The notes beneath the pieces are model-generated. The model worked only from the letters and a program-made list of their open reading frames with translations, did not search any database and was not told the DNA's origin. The position numbers and the translations under genes are program-made. A stretch of 64,000 nucleotides of DNA from Halobacillus litoralis. GTDB taxonomy: Bacteria > Bacillota > Bacilli > Bacillales > Halobacillaceae. Below, piece after piece: positions 27,456-37,296 of the stretch. The DNA is taken from assembly GCF_020524085.2 (NCBI RefSeq), contig NZ_CP129016.1, forward strand, positions 2,350,001 through 2,414,000, given 5' to 3'. Positions within the stretch are counted from its first letter, which is position 1; each line of letters begins with the position of its first letter.

Positions 27456-27906
27456 ATGAACAAAGGACAACGTCATATCAAAATCAGGGAATTGATTACG
27501 AATGACGATATTGAAACCCCAGGATGAGTTAGTCGATCGATTAAAGGGTATGGGCTATAATGTTACTCAAGCTACCGTTTCAAGGGATATCAAAGAATTG
27601 CACCTTGTCAAGGTACCTATGATGGATGGGCGTTATAAGTACAGCCTGCCGGCGGATCAGCGTTTTAATCCTTTTGAAAAGTTAAAACGTTTGATGATGG
27701 ATGCGTTTGTAAGCATCGATCGCGCTGGTCATTTCATCATATTAAAAACTCTTCCAGGAAACGCGAATGCGGTAGGGGCACTTGTTGATAATTTGGAATG
27801 GGATGAAATTATGGGCACGATTTGTGGAGATGATACATGTCTAATCATCTGTCGCAGTGCAGAACAAACAGAAACGATAAGTGAGCAGCTGCTCAATATG
27901 TTATAA
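27456..27906 (+). CDS. ahrC: Arginine repressor ArgR/AhrC, frameshifted
   Basis: This hexameric regulator represses arginine synthesis and activates catabolism when it binds arginine. The N-terminal winged helix starts [14 protein letters not shown] at ATG 27456, eleven bases after the start of GGAGGA. The frame breaks at CCCC (27517-27520); with three C the text reads [34 protein letters not shown], the family's DNA-binding block. The C-terminal oligomerisation domain holds [22 protein letters not shown] and the arginine-contact GDDTCL. The reconstruction gives 149 residues, as in B. subtilis AhrC. Confidence 0.93.
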
Positions 27907-27922
27907 CTGAGGTGAAAGTTTC

Positions 27923-29647
27923 ATGCTAACAGAATTGTCTATTCGTGATTTTGCAATTATTGATCGAATTTCAATTACGTTCAAAGAAGGTCTCACCGTA
28001 CTCACAGGAGAAACAGGTGCGGGTAAATCGATCATCATCGATGCCATTCAACTGCTATCGGGTGGACGAGGGTCCGTCGAGTTCGTGCGTCATGGAACAA
28101 AAAAAGCCGAAATTGAAGGATTGTTTACCATTGGAAGTAATCACCCTATTCATAAAGTGGGGGAAGAATTTGGCGTTGATATTGATGATGATGGAATGGT
28201 CGTTCTGCAAAGGACCATTACGCATCAAGGGAAGAGCATTTGCCGGGTGAACGGGAAACTAGTCACACTTGGAATTATGAAAGAATTCGGTCATTCTTTA
28301 ATCGATATCCATAGCCAGCATGAAACACAATCACTAATGGACCCAGAACGTCATATTGAACTCTTGGATATTTTTTCGGGTGACGATATGAAGTCCTCCT
28401 TGGATGAATATCAACGGGTATATGATAAATACCGTGTACTGAAAAAACGTTACAAGGAACTGAGCGAAAATGAGCAGGAAATGGCTCAACGGTTGGATTT
28501 GCTTGAGTTTCAGCTCAGAGAACTGCAAGAGGCTGAAATGCAGCCCCTTGAGGATGAGGAACTTTCAGAAGAGCGAAAAAAGCTTATGAATTACGAAAAA
28601 ATATATCAAGGAATCCATGATGCTTATTATTCCTTATATGGCGAACAAAAAGGCCTGGACTGGTTGAGTCATGCTATGACATCCTTGGAAAGTACGGCAG
28701 ACGTAGATGAGGAATTGGCCAAACTTTCAGAAGAAATGTCGAACTCTTACTATATTATTGAAGAACTGACCTTCCAATTGAGCAATCAAATGGCAGCACT
28801 TGAATTTGATCCTGAACGTTTAAATCAGATTGAATCACGGTTAAACGAGTTGAATCGACTGAAGAAGAAGTATGGGGCAACGGTCGATGATATGCTACAA
28901 TACGCTTCGAAAATCGAAGAAGAGATTGACGAGATTAAAAATAAGGATTCTCATTTGAGTAAAATGGATAGCGAAATTCATGAACTGGGTCAGGATGCTG
29001 TAATGGAGGCGAAAGCTCTTCATGACATTAGGACGAGTTCAGCAACGACCTTATCTGAGTATATCCATGAAGAGTTAAGGGATTTATATTTAGAAAAAGC
29101 GTCTTTTGCAGTCGATATCAACTTGAAAGAAGGCCGGGAATCTGATCCTGAACTTGAAGGCCATCCCGTACAATTGCTCCCCAATGGAATAGACATCGTT
29201 AAATTTCTAATTACCACAAATCCAGGGGAACCATTAAAAGAATTACATAAAGTTGCATCAGGAGGAGAAATGTCGCGTATTATGCTTGCTTTGAAGCGCA
29301 TCTTTTCACGACACCAAGGCGTTACGAGTGTGATTTTCGATGAGGTAGATACGGGTGTAAGCGGTCGAGTAGCTCAAGCGATTGCTGAAAAAATCTACGG
29401 GATATCGGAAGGTTCACAAGTCTTGTGTATTTCACACCTTCCACAAGTAGCTGCTATGGCCGATACTCACGTAAGAATTGAAAAAAGAGTGGATAATGAT
29501 CGAACTCATACAGCAGCAAAAGAATTGACATATGATGAGAAAGCAGATGAAATTTCCAGAATGATTACAGGCGCAGAACTTACAGAAACAACGGTTGAAC
29601 ATGCGCGTGAACTGCTACTCATGGCAGATAAACATAAGAAACGGTGA
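27923..29647 (+). CDS. recN: DNA repair protein RecN
   Basis: RecN is an SMC-like ATPase that acts early at DNA double-strand breaks. The chain of 574 residues begins MLTELSIRDFAIIDRISI and has Walker A GETGAGKS near 31-38. A long coiled-coil region (about 150-370) follows, then the ABC-type signature ASGGEMSRIMLALK and Walker B VIFDEVDTGVSG near 470. It starts at ATG 27923 after TGAGGTGAAAG. It ends the long gene run that begins at nusB. Confidence 0.96.
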   Translation: MLTELSIRDFAIIDRISITFKEGLTVLTGETGAGKSIIIDAIQLLSGGRGSVEFVRHGTKKAEIEGLFTIGSNHPIHKVGEEFGVDIDDDGMVVLQRTITHQGKSICRVNGKLVTLGIMKEFGHSLIDIHSQHETQSLMDPERHIELLDIFSGDDMKSSLDEYQRVYDKYRVLKKRYKELSENEQEMAQRLDLLEFQLRELQEAEMQPLEDEELSEERKKLMNYEKIYQGIHDAYYSLYGEQKGLDWLSHAMTSLESTADVDEELAKLSEEMSNSYYIIEELTFQLSNQMAALEFDPERLNQIESRLNELNRLKKKYGATVDDMLQYASKIEEEIDEIKNKDSHLSKMDSEIHELGQDAVMEAKALHDIRTSSATTLSEYIHEELRDLYLEKASFAVDINLKEGRESDPELEGHPVQLLPNGIDIVKFLITTNPGEPLKELHKVASGGEMSRIMLALKRIFSRHQGVTSVIFDEVDTGVSGRVAQAIAEKIYGISEGSQVLCISHLPQVAAMADTHVRIEKRVDNDRTHTAAKELTYDEKADEISRMITGAELTETTVEHARELLLMADKHKKR

Positions 29648-29659
29648 AAGAACAAACGA

Positions 29660-29695
29660 TAAGCGTATGGATTTACAATCCATACGCTTTTTTAT
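29660..29695 (+). terminator. Terminator of recN
   Basis: An eleven-base stem (AAGCGTATGGA / TCCATACGCTT) is followed by TTTTATC. Confidence 0.92.
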
Positions 29696-29881
29696 CTATC
29701 CTGTATTCTCTGCAAAATTTGATTCTATATTCCAATCTTTACATATACGTTGGAGAATGTTTCTACACAAGGGAAAGGGTACTATAATTACTGTGATTAT
29801 GCTCGTTTAAAAATGCTTGTGGAAGACCACATTATAAGTAAGCCATTTAGTTGGTACTGGAGTGATAAGGAGTGTGAACCC

Positions 29882-31131
29882 GTGAAAGATCAACAGACAT
29901 TTAAATATATATGTGGTTCCGTTCTCCTGCTGTTCATGCTCATTTTACCTTTGATAGCCCCTGTTCATGATTATCTGTCCATCCCTACCGATGTAAAAAT
30001 CAGTGCATCCAATGATTCGGAATCCTTTTCTGAATTAGAAGATACAGAAGCGTTAACTGCATTTTCATCCACGGATGACCACCAAGTCTTTTATGAGTTC
30101 GCTGGAGTCCCGCTTAAGAAAACAGATGTAACTCAAATGCGTGACATTCGTTTGATTCCTGGCGGTCAGTCCGTCGGGGTTGAATTGCATACAAAAGGAG
30201 TACTGGTGGTCGGTCACCATTTAGTCCATGGAGAAAGGGAGACGAAGAAATCACCAGGTGAGGAAGCGAATGTCCTCGTTGGTGACATTCTCCTTGAAGG
30301 GAACGGCCAAGAACTCAATAGTATGGAAGAACTGTCAACCATCGTTAAAGAGTCCGGCGAAGCGGAGAAACCCATTGAACTTAAAATCAAGCGAGGAAAA
30401 GAGATGATCTCCACCTCTTTAACCCCTGTCTTTAACGCCCAGGAGAAGGAATATCAAATAGGTCTCTACATCCGTGATTCAGCTGCGGGTATCGGGACAA
30501 TGACGTTTTATGATCCAGAGACGAAGAAATATGGAGCACTTGGACATGTGATTTCCGATATGGATACGAAGAAACCAATTGAAATCCATGAAGGAACGAT
30601 TGTTCGTTCCCACGTAACCTCTATTGAAAGGAAGCCAGGGAATTCCTGGTGAGAAAAAAGCGAAATTTTCATTACGCGATGATCGCTTAGGAACAATTAC
30701 AAAAAAACACACCATTCGGCATCTTCGGAGAATTAGACGGAGACATGAAGAATGATACGTATCCTAAAGGTGTCCCTGTTGGATTTGCAGAAGAAGTTGA
30801 AGAAGGACCTGCGCAAATTATGACTGTCTTAGATGGTGAGGAAATGCAGACCTTTGATGTGGAAATCGTCAGTAACATGCCGAAAAAATCGGCGGTTACA
30901 AAAGGAATGATTGTTAAAATTACAGACCCTGAACTTCTTGATAAAACAGGTGGTATTGTTCAGGGAATGAGTGGAAGCCCGATTATTCAAAATGGAAAAA
31001 TCATTGGTGCAGTCACTCATGTGTTCGTCAATGACCCGACAAGTGGCTATGGTGTACACATTGAATGGATGCTACAAGAAGCCGGAATAGAATTATACGA
31101 AGATAATATCAATAAGCAGAAAGCAAGTTAG
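29882..31131 (+). CDS. spoIVB: SpoIVB serine peptidase (S55), two frameshifts
   Basis: SpoIVB is secreted from the forespore and triggers processing of pro-sigma-K by cleaving SpoIVFA. It has an N-terminal membrane anchor ([19 protein letters not shown]), a PDZ domain (about 105-190) and the S55 peptidase domain, with catalytic His in YGALGHVI and Ser in VQGMSGSP. I chose GTG 29882 because AAGGAG lies ten bases before it. Two insertions break the frame. Removing an A at 30641-30642 restores [20 protein letters not shown]. Removing an A from A7 (30701-30707) restores [16 protein letters not shown]. It lies between recN and spo0A as in B. subtilis. Confidence 0.93.
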
Positions 31132-31162
31132 AAGAGCCTTCCTAAGGGCTCTTCTTTTTTTA
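31129..31162 (+). terminator. Terminator of spoIVB
   Basis: A stem (AGAAGAGCC / GGGCTCTTCT) is followed by T7. Confidence 0.92.
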
Positions 31163-31182
31163 TTGAATTCAATAAATATTCA

Positions 31183-31322
31183 TTCGACAAATTTCGACAA
31201 AAGGTAAATGAGGTTGTCGAATATGTGCGAATTCATGAGTATTTTAAAGCTTTTTCAAGATAATCTCAAATATTGAAATTTTTTTGTTATAATAAAAGAG
31301 GGTTAAATTCCTGGGTGTCGAA
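31183..31322 (+). promoter_or_regulatory. Spo0A-box cluster upstream of spo0A
   Basis: Four matches to the 0A box TGTCGAA are seen. Two are reversed and in tandem, ten bases apart (TTCGACAAA at 31183-31191 and 31193-31201). One is forward at 31213-31221 (GTTGTCGAA), and one forward at 31316-31322, 51 bases before the start codon. Between the third and fourth is TATAAT (31288-31293) without a good -35. Spo0A~P regulates its own gene in B. subtilis (established knowledge). No convincing sigma-H promoter could be placed. Confidence 0.8.
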
Positions 31323-31372
31323 TATGTGTATTACGGAAAAAAGAAGGACTATTTTGTAAGGAGGAAAAATAA

Positions 31373-32152
31373 ATGGAAAAGATTCGAGTCTGTCTTGCTG
31401 ATGATAACCGTGAGCTTGTAAAGCTACTTGAGGAATATTTTGATGATGCGTCGGATATTGATGTCGTAGGTACGTCTTATAATGGTAAAGATTGTCTTCA
31501 AATGGTTGAGGAGAAGAAACCCGATGTATTAATTTTGGATATCATTATGCCGCATTTAGATGGTCTTGCTGTGTTGAACAAGTTAAAAGACATGGACAAG
31601 CATCCAGAAGTTATCATGTTGACGGCGTTCGGTCAAGAAGAAGTCACAAAGAAAGCGGTGGAACTTGGAGCCGCTTACTTTATGATGAAACCATTCGACC
31701 TTGACCATCTCGGGGAGCAAGTTCGTCAGATAAAACATGCAGGCGACCCCATCAATCGTGCATTGGGGAACAGTTACACATCAACCAAATCGAAAAAACC
31801 TGACCTTGATACAAGTATCACTCACATTATCCATGAAGTGGGAGTACCTGCACACATTAAGGGTTATCAATATTTAAGGGAAGCCATTACGATGGTTTAC
31901 CATGATCTTGAACTTCTAGGCTCAATTACAAAAGTCCTTTATCCGGATATTGCCACGAAATATAACACGACGGCATCCCGAGTGGAGCGTGCCATTCGGC
32001 ATGCGATTGAAGTAGCCTGGAATCGAGGAAACATCGATGCCATTTCTTCTCTTTTCGGCTATACAATCTCCAATACAAAAGCAAAACCGACAAACAGTGA
32101 GTTTATCGCCATGGTGGCGGATCGCTTACGTTTAGAGCATAAAGCGAGTTAA
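31373..32152 (+). CDS. spo0A: Sporulation master regulator Spo0A
   Basis: Spo0A is the phosphorelay response regulator that starts sporulation. The 259-residue protein has a receiver domain with the acidic pocket Asp10-Asp11, phosphoryl acceptor Asp56 in LILDIIMP and Lys106 in MMKPFD. The C-terminal Spo0A-type DNA-binding domain (about 145-259) includes the recognition block [29 protein letters not shown] lies ten bases before ATG 31373. It is intact here, unlike several neighbours. Confidence 0.97.
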   Translation: MEKIRVCLADDNRELVKLLEEYFDDASDIDVVGTSYNGKDCLQMVEEKKPDVLILDIIMPHLDGLAVLNKLKDMDKHPEVIMLTAFGQEEVTKKAVELGAAYFMMKPFDLDHLGEQVRQIKHAGDPINRALGNSYTSTKSKKPDLDTSITHIIHEVGVPAHIKGYQYLREAITMVYHDLELLGSITKVLYPDIATKYNTTASRVERAIRHAIEVAWNRGNIDAISSLFGYTISNTKAKPTNSEFIAMVADRLRLEHKAS

Positions 32153-32154
32153 GG

Positions 32155-32199
32155 AAAAAGCACGAGAGATGTACAAACATCTTTCGTGCTTTTATTTTT
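32155..32199. terminator. Bidirectional terminator after spo0A
   Basis: A long stem (AAAGCACGA..AGATGT / ACATCT..TCGTGCTTT) is flanked by A-rich and T-rich runs. It serves spo0A and the convergent minus-strand gene whose 3' end it overlaps. Confidence 0.9.
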
Positions 32200-32473
32200 G
32201 TGTTGTCATCAGTTCAGTGATTTCTTTGGCTAGGTGCACATTTTCATATATACCTGCATCAATGTCTTCAATTTCGTTGTGTAAGAAATCAAAAAGCTCT
32301 TCCTCTAATAAAAATAATCCATCTCTGTTAATTAGCCGGTAACTGAAAGGGAGGTCCAAGTATTGAATGATGACAAAGGTGTGCCCTTGATCCTCGTATG
32401 TACATAGTATGGTTAATTCACTATCTTCGGGATAATACCTGAATCCACCAAATCCATCCCTTTTTAAAACCAT
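32192..32473 (-). CDS. Small hypothetical protein, 93 residues
   Basis: I do not recognise a family. The protein is acidic, soluble and lacks signal or membrane segments; it looks like a small alpha/beta fold (RDGFGGFRYYPEDSELTIL, then a helical acidic half). I chose ATG 32473 (MVLKRDGF) because GGAAGGGTGG precedes it at a good distance; an upstream ATG would add 19 residues without a ribosome site. It lies convergent with spo0A and divergent from the aspartokinase gene. Confidence 0.7.
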   Translation of the reverse strand: MVLKRDGFGGFRYYPEDSELTILCTYEDQGHTFVIIQYLDLPFSYRLINRDGLFLLEEELFDFLHNEIEDIDAGIYENVHLAKEITELMTTQK

Positions 32474-32605
32474 AGAACCACCCTTCCTCTTATCATCCAT
32501 CATATCTAAAAATACCAAAAGATGTAACAAATTTATAGAATAAATGTAAAAATTCCCATGTTTCCGTCAAATTTCGCAGTTCGTTTGTTTTTTTCTAATT
32601 TTTTG

Positions 32606-32635
32606 TTCAATTGTGCACCTTTTTTGTGATACAAT
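32606..32635 (+). promoter_or_regulatory. Candidate promoter of the aspartokinase gene
   Basis: TTCAAT (32606-32611) and TACAAT (32630-32635) are 18 bases apart, with an extended TG (32627-32628) one base before the -10. The transcript leader would be short, with no room for a lysine riboswitch or T-box. Confidence 0.5.
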
Positions 32636-32680
32636 TCTTAATTATTAATTACTTTCGTTCTCTAATGGGGTGTTGCATAA

Positions 32681-34030
32681 ATGAAGGTTGTAAAATTCGG
32701 AGGCAGTTCTCTAGCTGATGCCGGACAAATTAAAAAGGTAAAAAAAATCATGGATTTAGATGAAGATCGACGCGTAGTTGTTGTGTCAGCTCCAGGAAAA
32801 CGTCATAGTGAAGACGAAAAAGTGACGGATCTCCTAATTGCTTTAGGTACATCCATACAAATGCACCAAATGGATGAGACCGTTTATAAAAAAATCATCG
32901 ATCGCTTTCAATCGATGACCGAAGAGCTCGAGCTCTCCTTCCATGTGGTGGAACAAGTGAAGGATAAAATTGATGAAGCGATCCAACTGGTGAAAGATGG
33001 ATCTGAGCATGCGCTTGATGCTTTGAAAGCTTGTGGAGAGGATGGATCTGCACATATAGTGAGTGCATATTTACAGAAGACGGGGGCTGAAGCTTCTTAT
33101 GTAAATCCTAAAGAAGCAGGAATTCTCGTCCGAGATCAACCTGGTGGAGCGTTGGTTTTAGAAGAAAGCTTTGAAAAATTGTATAGCTTGAGGCATCGTA
33201 ATGAAATTCTTGTTATTCCAGGGTTTTTTGGCTATACGCCAGAAGGTGAATTGGTGACGTTCTCCCGCGGTGGATCTGATATTACCGGGTCCATTGTAGC
33301 AGCCGGTTTAAAAGCAGATTTATATGAAAACTTTACGGATGTGGATTCCGTTTATTGTGTGAATCCCATGTTCGTCGACCAGCCAAAAGAGTTGACCTCA
33401 TTAACTTATCGAGAAATGCGAGAGCTTTCCTATGCAGGTTTTTCAGTCTTTCATGACGAAGCACTTATCCCTGCATTCAAAGAAAAAATTCCTGTATGCA
33501 TTAAAAATACGAATAACCCTGCGGCACCTGGAACGATGATTGTAGCAGAACTACCAGAAAGGGAAAGTCATGTCGTGGGTATTGCAAGCGATGACGGATT
33601 TTTGAACTTATATGTGAGTAAATACTTAATGAACCGGGAAATCGGCTTTGGTCGCAGGTTGCTACAAATTTTAGAAGATGAAGAAGTATCTTTCGAACAT
33701 GCTCCTTCTGGAATCGATGACATGTCCGTCGTCATTCGTGAACATCATCTTCCACCTGAAAAAGAGGAAAAGGTTATAAAGCGGATTAAGGAAGAACTTG
33801 AAGTAGACACCGTCTTGATTGAAAGAGAAATGGCTATGATTATGATCGTAGGGGAAGGTATGAATCAGACAATTGGTATCGCCAGCCGTGCAGCAGCAGC
33901 TTTCCGTGAGGCAGAGGTCAATATTGAGATGATTAACCAAGGGTCATCTGAAGTATCAATGATGTTCGGTGTCAAGTCCTCAGGTTTAGGCAAAGCGGTC
34001 CAATCTCTATATCGCACGTTTTTTGAATAG
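32681..34030 (+). CDS. Aspartate kinase
   Basis: Aspartokinase phosphorylates aspartate, the entry to lysine, threonine, methionine and diaminopimelate synthesis. The chain of 449 residues begins with the nucleotide-binding MKVVKFGGSSLADAGQIKKV; TFSRGGSDITGS near 190 is the other family signature. Two ACT domains follow (about 300-375 and 385-449), so feedback control by an amino acid is likely. The overall form resembles the single-chain YclM (ThrD) isozyme of B. subtilis, not the alpha/beta LysC type. It stands alone, followed by a repeat element. Confidence 0.88.
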   Translation: MKVVKFGGSSLADAGQIKKVKKIMDLDEDRRVVVVSAPGKRHSEDEKVTDLLIALGTSIQMHQMDETVYKKIIDRFQSMTEELELSFHVVEQVKDKIDEAIQLVKDGSEHALDALKACGEDGSAHIVSAYLQKTGAEASYVNPKEAGILVRDQPGGALVLEESFEKLYSLRHRNEILVIPGFFGYTPEGELVTFSRGGSDITGSIVAAGLKADLYENFTDVDSVYCVNPMFVDQPKELTSLTYREMRELSYAGFSVFHDEALIPAFKEKIPVCIKNTNNPAAPGTMIVAELPERESHVVGIASDDGFLNLYVSKYLMNREIGFGRRLLQILEDEEVSFEHAPSGIDDMSVVIREHHLPPEKEEKVIKRIKEELEVDTVLIEREMAMIMIVGEGMNQTIGIASRAAAAFREAEVNIEMINQGSSEVSMMFGVKSSGLGKAVQSLYRTFFE

Positions 34031-34072
34031 GCCACTTTACTTTCCGTGCTGAGGGAAGTTATTAAAGGATAT

Positions 34073-34562
34073 GCCAGGATTGTGGAAGACTTAATTTCGA
34101 GGCTTTTGTTGAGTGGTTAGGGCTACGGGGGATGACTCGCTTTCCGCGTTGCCCCACACGAGGTGGGGGCGTTCGATGTTGGCGCAGGACGTGCCGAACT
34201 TAATCGAACTTCCTCTATTCTTTTGAGCCTCCTCAGAGGACTGAAGATTAATACTCCCATACCCAGGTATTTGAACCCTGAAAGCTTGATACAGAGCGTT
34301 TTATGCTTGTAACAATCGGGGTAGCGGAAGACAACTCATCTTGGTAAAGGGGTTCGTTTCTCACCGATATTGAATGGGGGATTGGGAAGCTGCGAGACTC
34401 CCGTGGGAGAAAGGAGATAGGCGAGATCCCGCAGGGCTTTAGTCCGAGGAATCTCGCCACTCCCCCACAGGAAAGCGAGTTGCTTCCCAGCCACCCCTGA
34501 CGATCAACCAGGCAACGAACCCCGGGATCATCTGGAAACTGAGTCTTCAATAATCAGGAGTT
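34073..34562. repeat. Intergenic TIR repeat, long copy
   Basis: The inverted ends are AAGACTTAATTTCGAGG (34086-34102) and TCTGGAAACTGAGTCTT (34531-34547). Outside are GCCAGGATTGTGG on the left (B end) and CAATAATCAGGAGTTTA on the right (A end, inverted). The right half holds the module GTTCGTTTCTCACC ... GGGAAGCTGCGAGACTCCC ... GGAAAGCGAGTTGCTTCCC ... GGCAACGAACCCCGG, which can fold as a long hairpin. It fills nearly all of the 567 bases between the aspartokinase and exonuclease genes. No coding frame is supported. Confidence 0.82.
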
Positions 34563-34573
34563 TATGTGTAAAA

Positions 34574-34612
34574 GGTAGAAAAACGAAGCAGTGATTTTCA
34601 CTGCTTCGTTTT
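34574..34612 (-). terminator. Terminator of the exonuclease gene
   Basis: A 12-base stem (AACGAAGCAGTG / CACTGCTTCGTT) is followed on the minus strand by TTTTTC. It overlaps the 3' end of the gene. Confidence 0.88.
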
Positions 34613-35341
34613 TTTCTGTTGAGCCAAAACTTCATTCAATTGTCCCAATGTGTGAACGTCATAATCAATCGTTTCTGAAAGCAAATACCGAAATAATTCT
34701 GCCGTCATAATAGCATCATTCAATGCATGGTGTCGCTCCCTTTTATCAATGCCCACGTACTTTAGCAAGGGGTCAAGCTGATGCTTTACGTTCGGCAGAA
34801 GCCATTGCGCCATAAGTTGGGAGTCGATTACATGTGGTTCATAATCAGGAAGCTTCCACCTTTTTAACATAGCCTTTAAGAATCGCATATCAAATTTAGC
34901 TGGATGGGCGACAAGAACAGACCCTTCACTGAAATCCATGAAGTTCCGGAAACCTTCAATGAAAGGACTGGCATTATCGAGGCGGTCCCGAGATAGTCCT
35001 GTTAAACGCAACGTTTGTTTATTAACAGGACGAATCGGCCGGATTACCTGATGGAACTTCTCCATTCGGCAAGCATGCAGTCCTTGAAGCCTGATTGCCC
35101 CTATCGATATGATCTCATGTCCGATTTCTGGTAAGAACCCGGTGGTTTCAAGGTCAAAGATGGTATAGTCCAAATCCTTTAATGGCTTTTTGTGAAAATG
35201 TTCCTTTTTATTGAATACATGCAGCTGTTTTTCTAATTCATGGTATGTGTGCCATTTCAGGTAAGGTTTGATCTTGAAATAGTACATCGGTTTTTCAAAA
35301 AGCAGGTACTTTATTATTTGTAAGTCAACTGGAAGCATCAT
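34598..35341 (-). CDS. 3'-5' exonuclease, DnaQ/DEDDh family
   Basis: This 247-residue protein has a DEDDh exonuclease domain (about 55-225) after a helical N-terminal segment. The Exo I motif is FDLETTG, Exo II AHPAKFDMRF and Exo III HHALNDA, so all five active-site residues appear present. It is too small to be a polymerase and resembles stand-alone epsilon-like exonucleases. Its start overlaps the stop of the DUF294/CBS gene by four bases, so the two are coupled. In other bacteria such exonucleases pair with DUF294 proteins (known association, role unclear). Confidence 0.87.
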   Translation of the reverse strand: MMLPVDLQIIKYLLFEKPMYYFKIKPYLKWHTYHELEKQLHVFNKKEHFHKKPLKDLDYTIFDLETTGFLPEIGHEIISIGAIRLQGLHACRMEKFHQVIRPIRPVNKQTLRLTGLSRDRLDNASPFIEGFRNFMDFSEGSVLVAHPAKFDMRFLKAMLKRWKLPDYEPHVIDSQLMAQWLLPNVKHQLDPLLKYVGIDKRERHHALNDAIMTAELFRYLLSETIDYDVHTLGQLNEVLAQQKKTKQ

Positions 35342-37281
35342 ACCACCCGATTTCGGTTATAGCTCAATTCCAGCACCTGCTGCAGGCGTTTGGCGATAAT
35401 GAGAGCTTCTCTGAGTGATCGACGTTCTTCTTTTTTCATAGGTCCGAGTTTTAAATCATTGCTTAATGGTTCTTCGTCGTCCAACTGTTGAAGATTAGCT
35501 TTCAAACGAAACAACATAAGACGGTGCAAGGCTGTTTTCGCATTTTCCACATCACGCGGGTGGAAACGTTCCTGTTCAGCTAAAGCTTCAAGCCTGTTTA
35601 CGGTATTAATTTCTTCAATTCCATATTTCATACTGTAAATACGGATGGCATTGACAATTTGCATAATCGCTGATTTTTTCAAGTTGAGCGTCCGCTTTTT
35701 ACCAATTCCTGAAATTCTTCCAAATGGTTGGACAGGGACCCGGAAACGAAGCGTATCTTTCATAAGCAATTGATGTAGGTTTAAGGATTTTTGAACGCGT
35801 TTCGTTACATATTTCTTCAAATCATAAGCAAGAGAATAATCGCCGGTAATTGGACGGAAATCCATGAAGATGGTGAAATCCCGAATTTCTTCTGCGTCCA
35901 TTTTGTTGATCCACTGGTCGATACTTCCTTGCCAATCGCTCATTTGCTGACGCCACTTCGGTTCCTTTGCCATAATACCACCTGTACAGTAAGGAAAGCC
36001 GCATTCATTCAACATATCATTGATTTTAAGGGTGAAAATTTCGAAGTATTTTTCGATTTTCGCTTTATGCTTACTCTTGTCATAGTCGGCAAGAATAATG
36101 GCGTTATCCTGATCCGTGGAGAAAGCCTGTTCTTTCCGTCCTTCACTGCCCATAACCAGAAAACAGTAATTGACCGGCGGAGCTCCATGACCTTCACGAA
36201 TCATTTCGTCTTCTGCGATCTGCACCACTTGTTTGTGAATCCGATCGTTATAGTTCGTCATCAACTCCGCTATGTCATAAGCGAACGTGTGTTCTTTAAT
36301 CAAGCTCGCAATGAATTTTTGGAAACGTTCATTATGAATCGGTGACAGCGGTTTGATTTCTTCGATAGTCGTAGCGTTTGAAATTTTATAGGTCAGATCG
36401 AAGTACACGGAATTTTTAATCGTGAAAAACGAGGACTGCCTCAAAATTCCGACAACCTTGTCCTTATGAAGAACAGGGATGATTTCTGTAGGATGATGCT
36501 TCAAATAACTCAATGCATCATAGATGAATTCTTGCTCATTGATCTCATAAGCTTCTTCAGACATATAAGCTTTGACAGGGTTCTTGTGATCGTTCTCAAA
36601 GTAAGCCTTCAATATTTCACCATATCCAATCATGCCAAGCATGGATTGCTGGTCATCACTGACAATCAGTGCTTCTATCTTCTGCTGTTGCAGCATGCGG
36701 GCAGCTTTCTCGATTGAGGCTTCTGGATGTATAAAAGTAGGGGGCTCCATATAAGCGTCTGCACGCTTCTTGTACAGTTCGCGATCATCCTGTTCATCTG
36801 TTGTAGAGCTTTTATATTTTACTTCATCATATAAGCTTTTCATCAAGTGGCTGATGCCATCCATCACAACTTTTGAAAAGTGGTTGTTGTTTGACATCAC
36901 TTTCAAGAAGGATTCACGTTCAAAGCAAATGGTTTTGATCGGTTCTAATGCCTGAACAGAAAATCGCATTTCCCCACTTGTGAGGAGAATCATTACACCT
37001 ACCAGGTCTCCCGGGTAATAGAATCTCACTGATAATTGGCGGCCGTTCGACCGGTGCATGATATTTTTAGCAAGTCCGGAGACCATGAAGTGGATATCGA
37101 TCGTGTCATCTTCATGGTCTTCATGGATGATGAATTCGTTTTTTGAAAATTCTCTGACCATGGCTTTCCCAAATACTTCTTCAAATTCTTCCTCAGAAAG
37201 CAAATCGAAAGGGTATTGCTTTCTAAACATTTCAAACTCTGTCACAGAGCAAAACTCCTTCTTCGCAGGTGTTATTTTCAC
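35338..37281 (-). CDS. cNMP-binding-like / CBS / DUF294 nucleotidyltransferase-like protein
   Basis: This 647-residue multidomain protein starts with a cyclic-nucleotide-binding-like fold (about 20-150, with FMVSGLAK, YYPGDLVGVM). A pair of CBS domains follows (about 178-300). Then comes the DUF294 putative nucleotidyltransferase domain with MGSEGRKEQAFSTDQDNAI near 376, which resembles the GlnD/GlnE-type active-site motif, and the helical DUF294 C-terminal domain. The architecture suggests ligand-controlled nucleotidyl transfer to a protein, but target and ligand are unknown. It lacks membrane segments. It is the first gene of a minus-strand pair, divergent from bkdR, with yqzF upstream. Confidence 0.85.
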   Translation of the reverse strand: MKITPAKKEFCSVTEFEMFRKQYPFDLLSEEEFEEVFGKAMVREFSKNEFIIHEDHEDDTIDIHFMVSGLAKNIMHRSNGRQLSVRFYYPGDLVGVMILLTSGEMRFSVQALEPIKTICFERESFLKVMSNNNHFSKVVMDGISHLMKSLYDEVKYKSSTTDEQDDRELYKKRADAYMEPPTFIHPEASIEKAARMLQQQKIEALIVSDDQQSMLGMIGYGEILKAYFENDHKNPVKAYMSEEAYEINEQEFIYDALSYLKHHPTEIIPVLHKDKVVGILRQSSFFTIKNSVYFDLTYKISNATTIEEIKPLSPIHNERFQKFIASLIKEHTFAYDIAELMTNYNDRIHKQVVQIAEDEMIREGHGAPPVNYCFLVMGSEGRKEQAFSTDQDNAIILADYDKSKHKAKIEKYFEIFTLKINDMLNECGFPYCTGGIMAKEPKWRQQMSDWQGSIDQWINKMDAEEIRDFTIFMDFRPITGDYSLAYDLKKYVTKRVQKSLNLHQLLMKDTLRFRVPVQPFGRISGIGKKRTLNLKKSAIMQIVNAIRIYSMKYGIEEINTVNRLEALAEQERFHPRDVENAKTALHRLMLFRLKANLQQLDDEEPLSNDLKLGPMKKEERRSLREALIIAKRLQQVLELSYNRNRVV

Positions 37282-37296
37282 TATGTCCTAATCCTT

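Noticed and set aside
32540..32680. Lysine riboswitch or T-box before aspartokinase
   Set aside because: The predicted leader is too short and no leader terminator or T-box core motif is present.
35791..36345. 184-residue plus-strand frame
   Set aside because: It is antisense to the DUF294/CBS gene, whose domains are clearly recognisable on the other strand.
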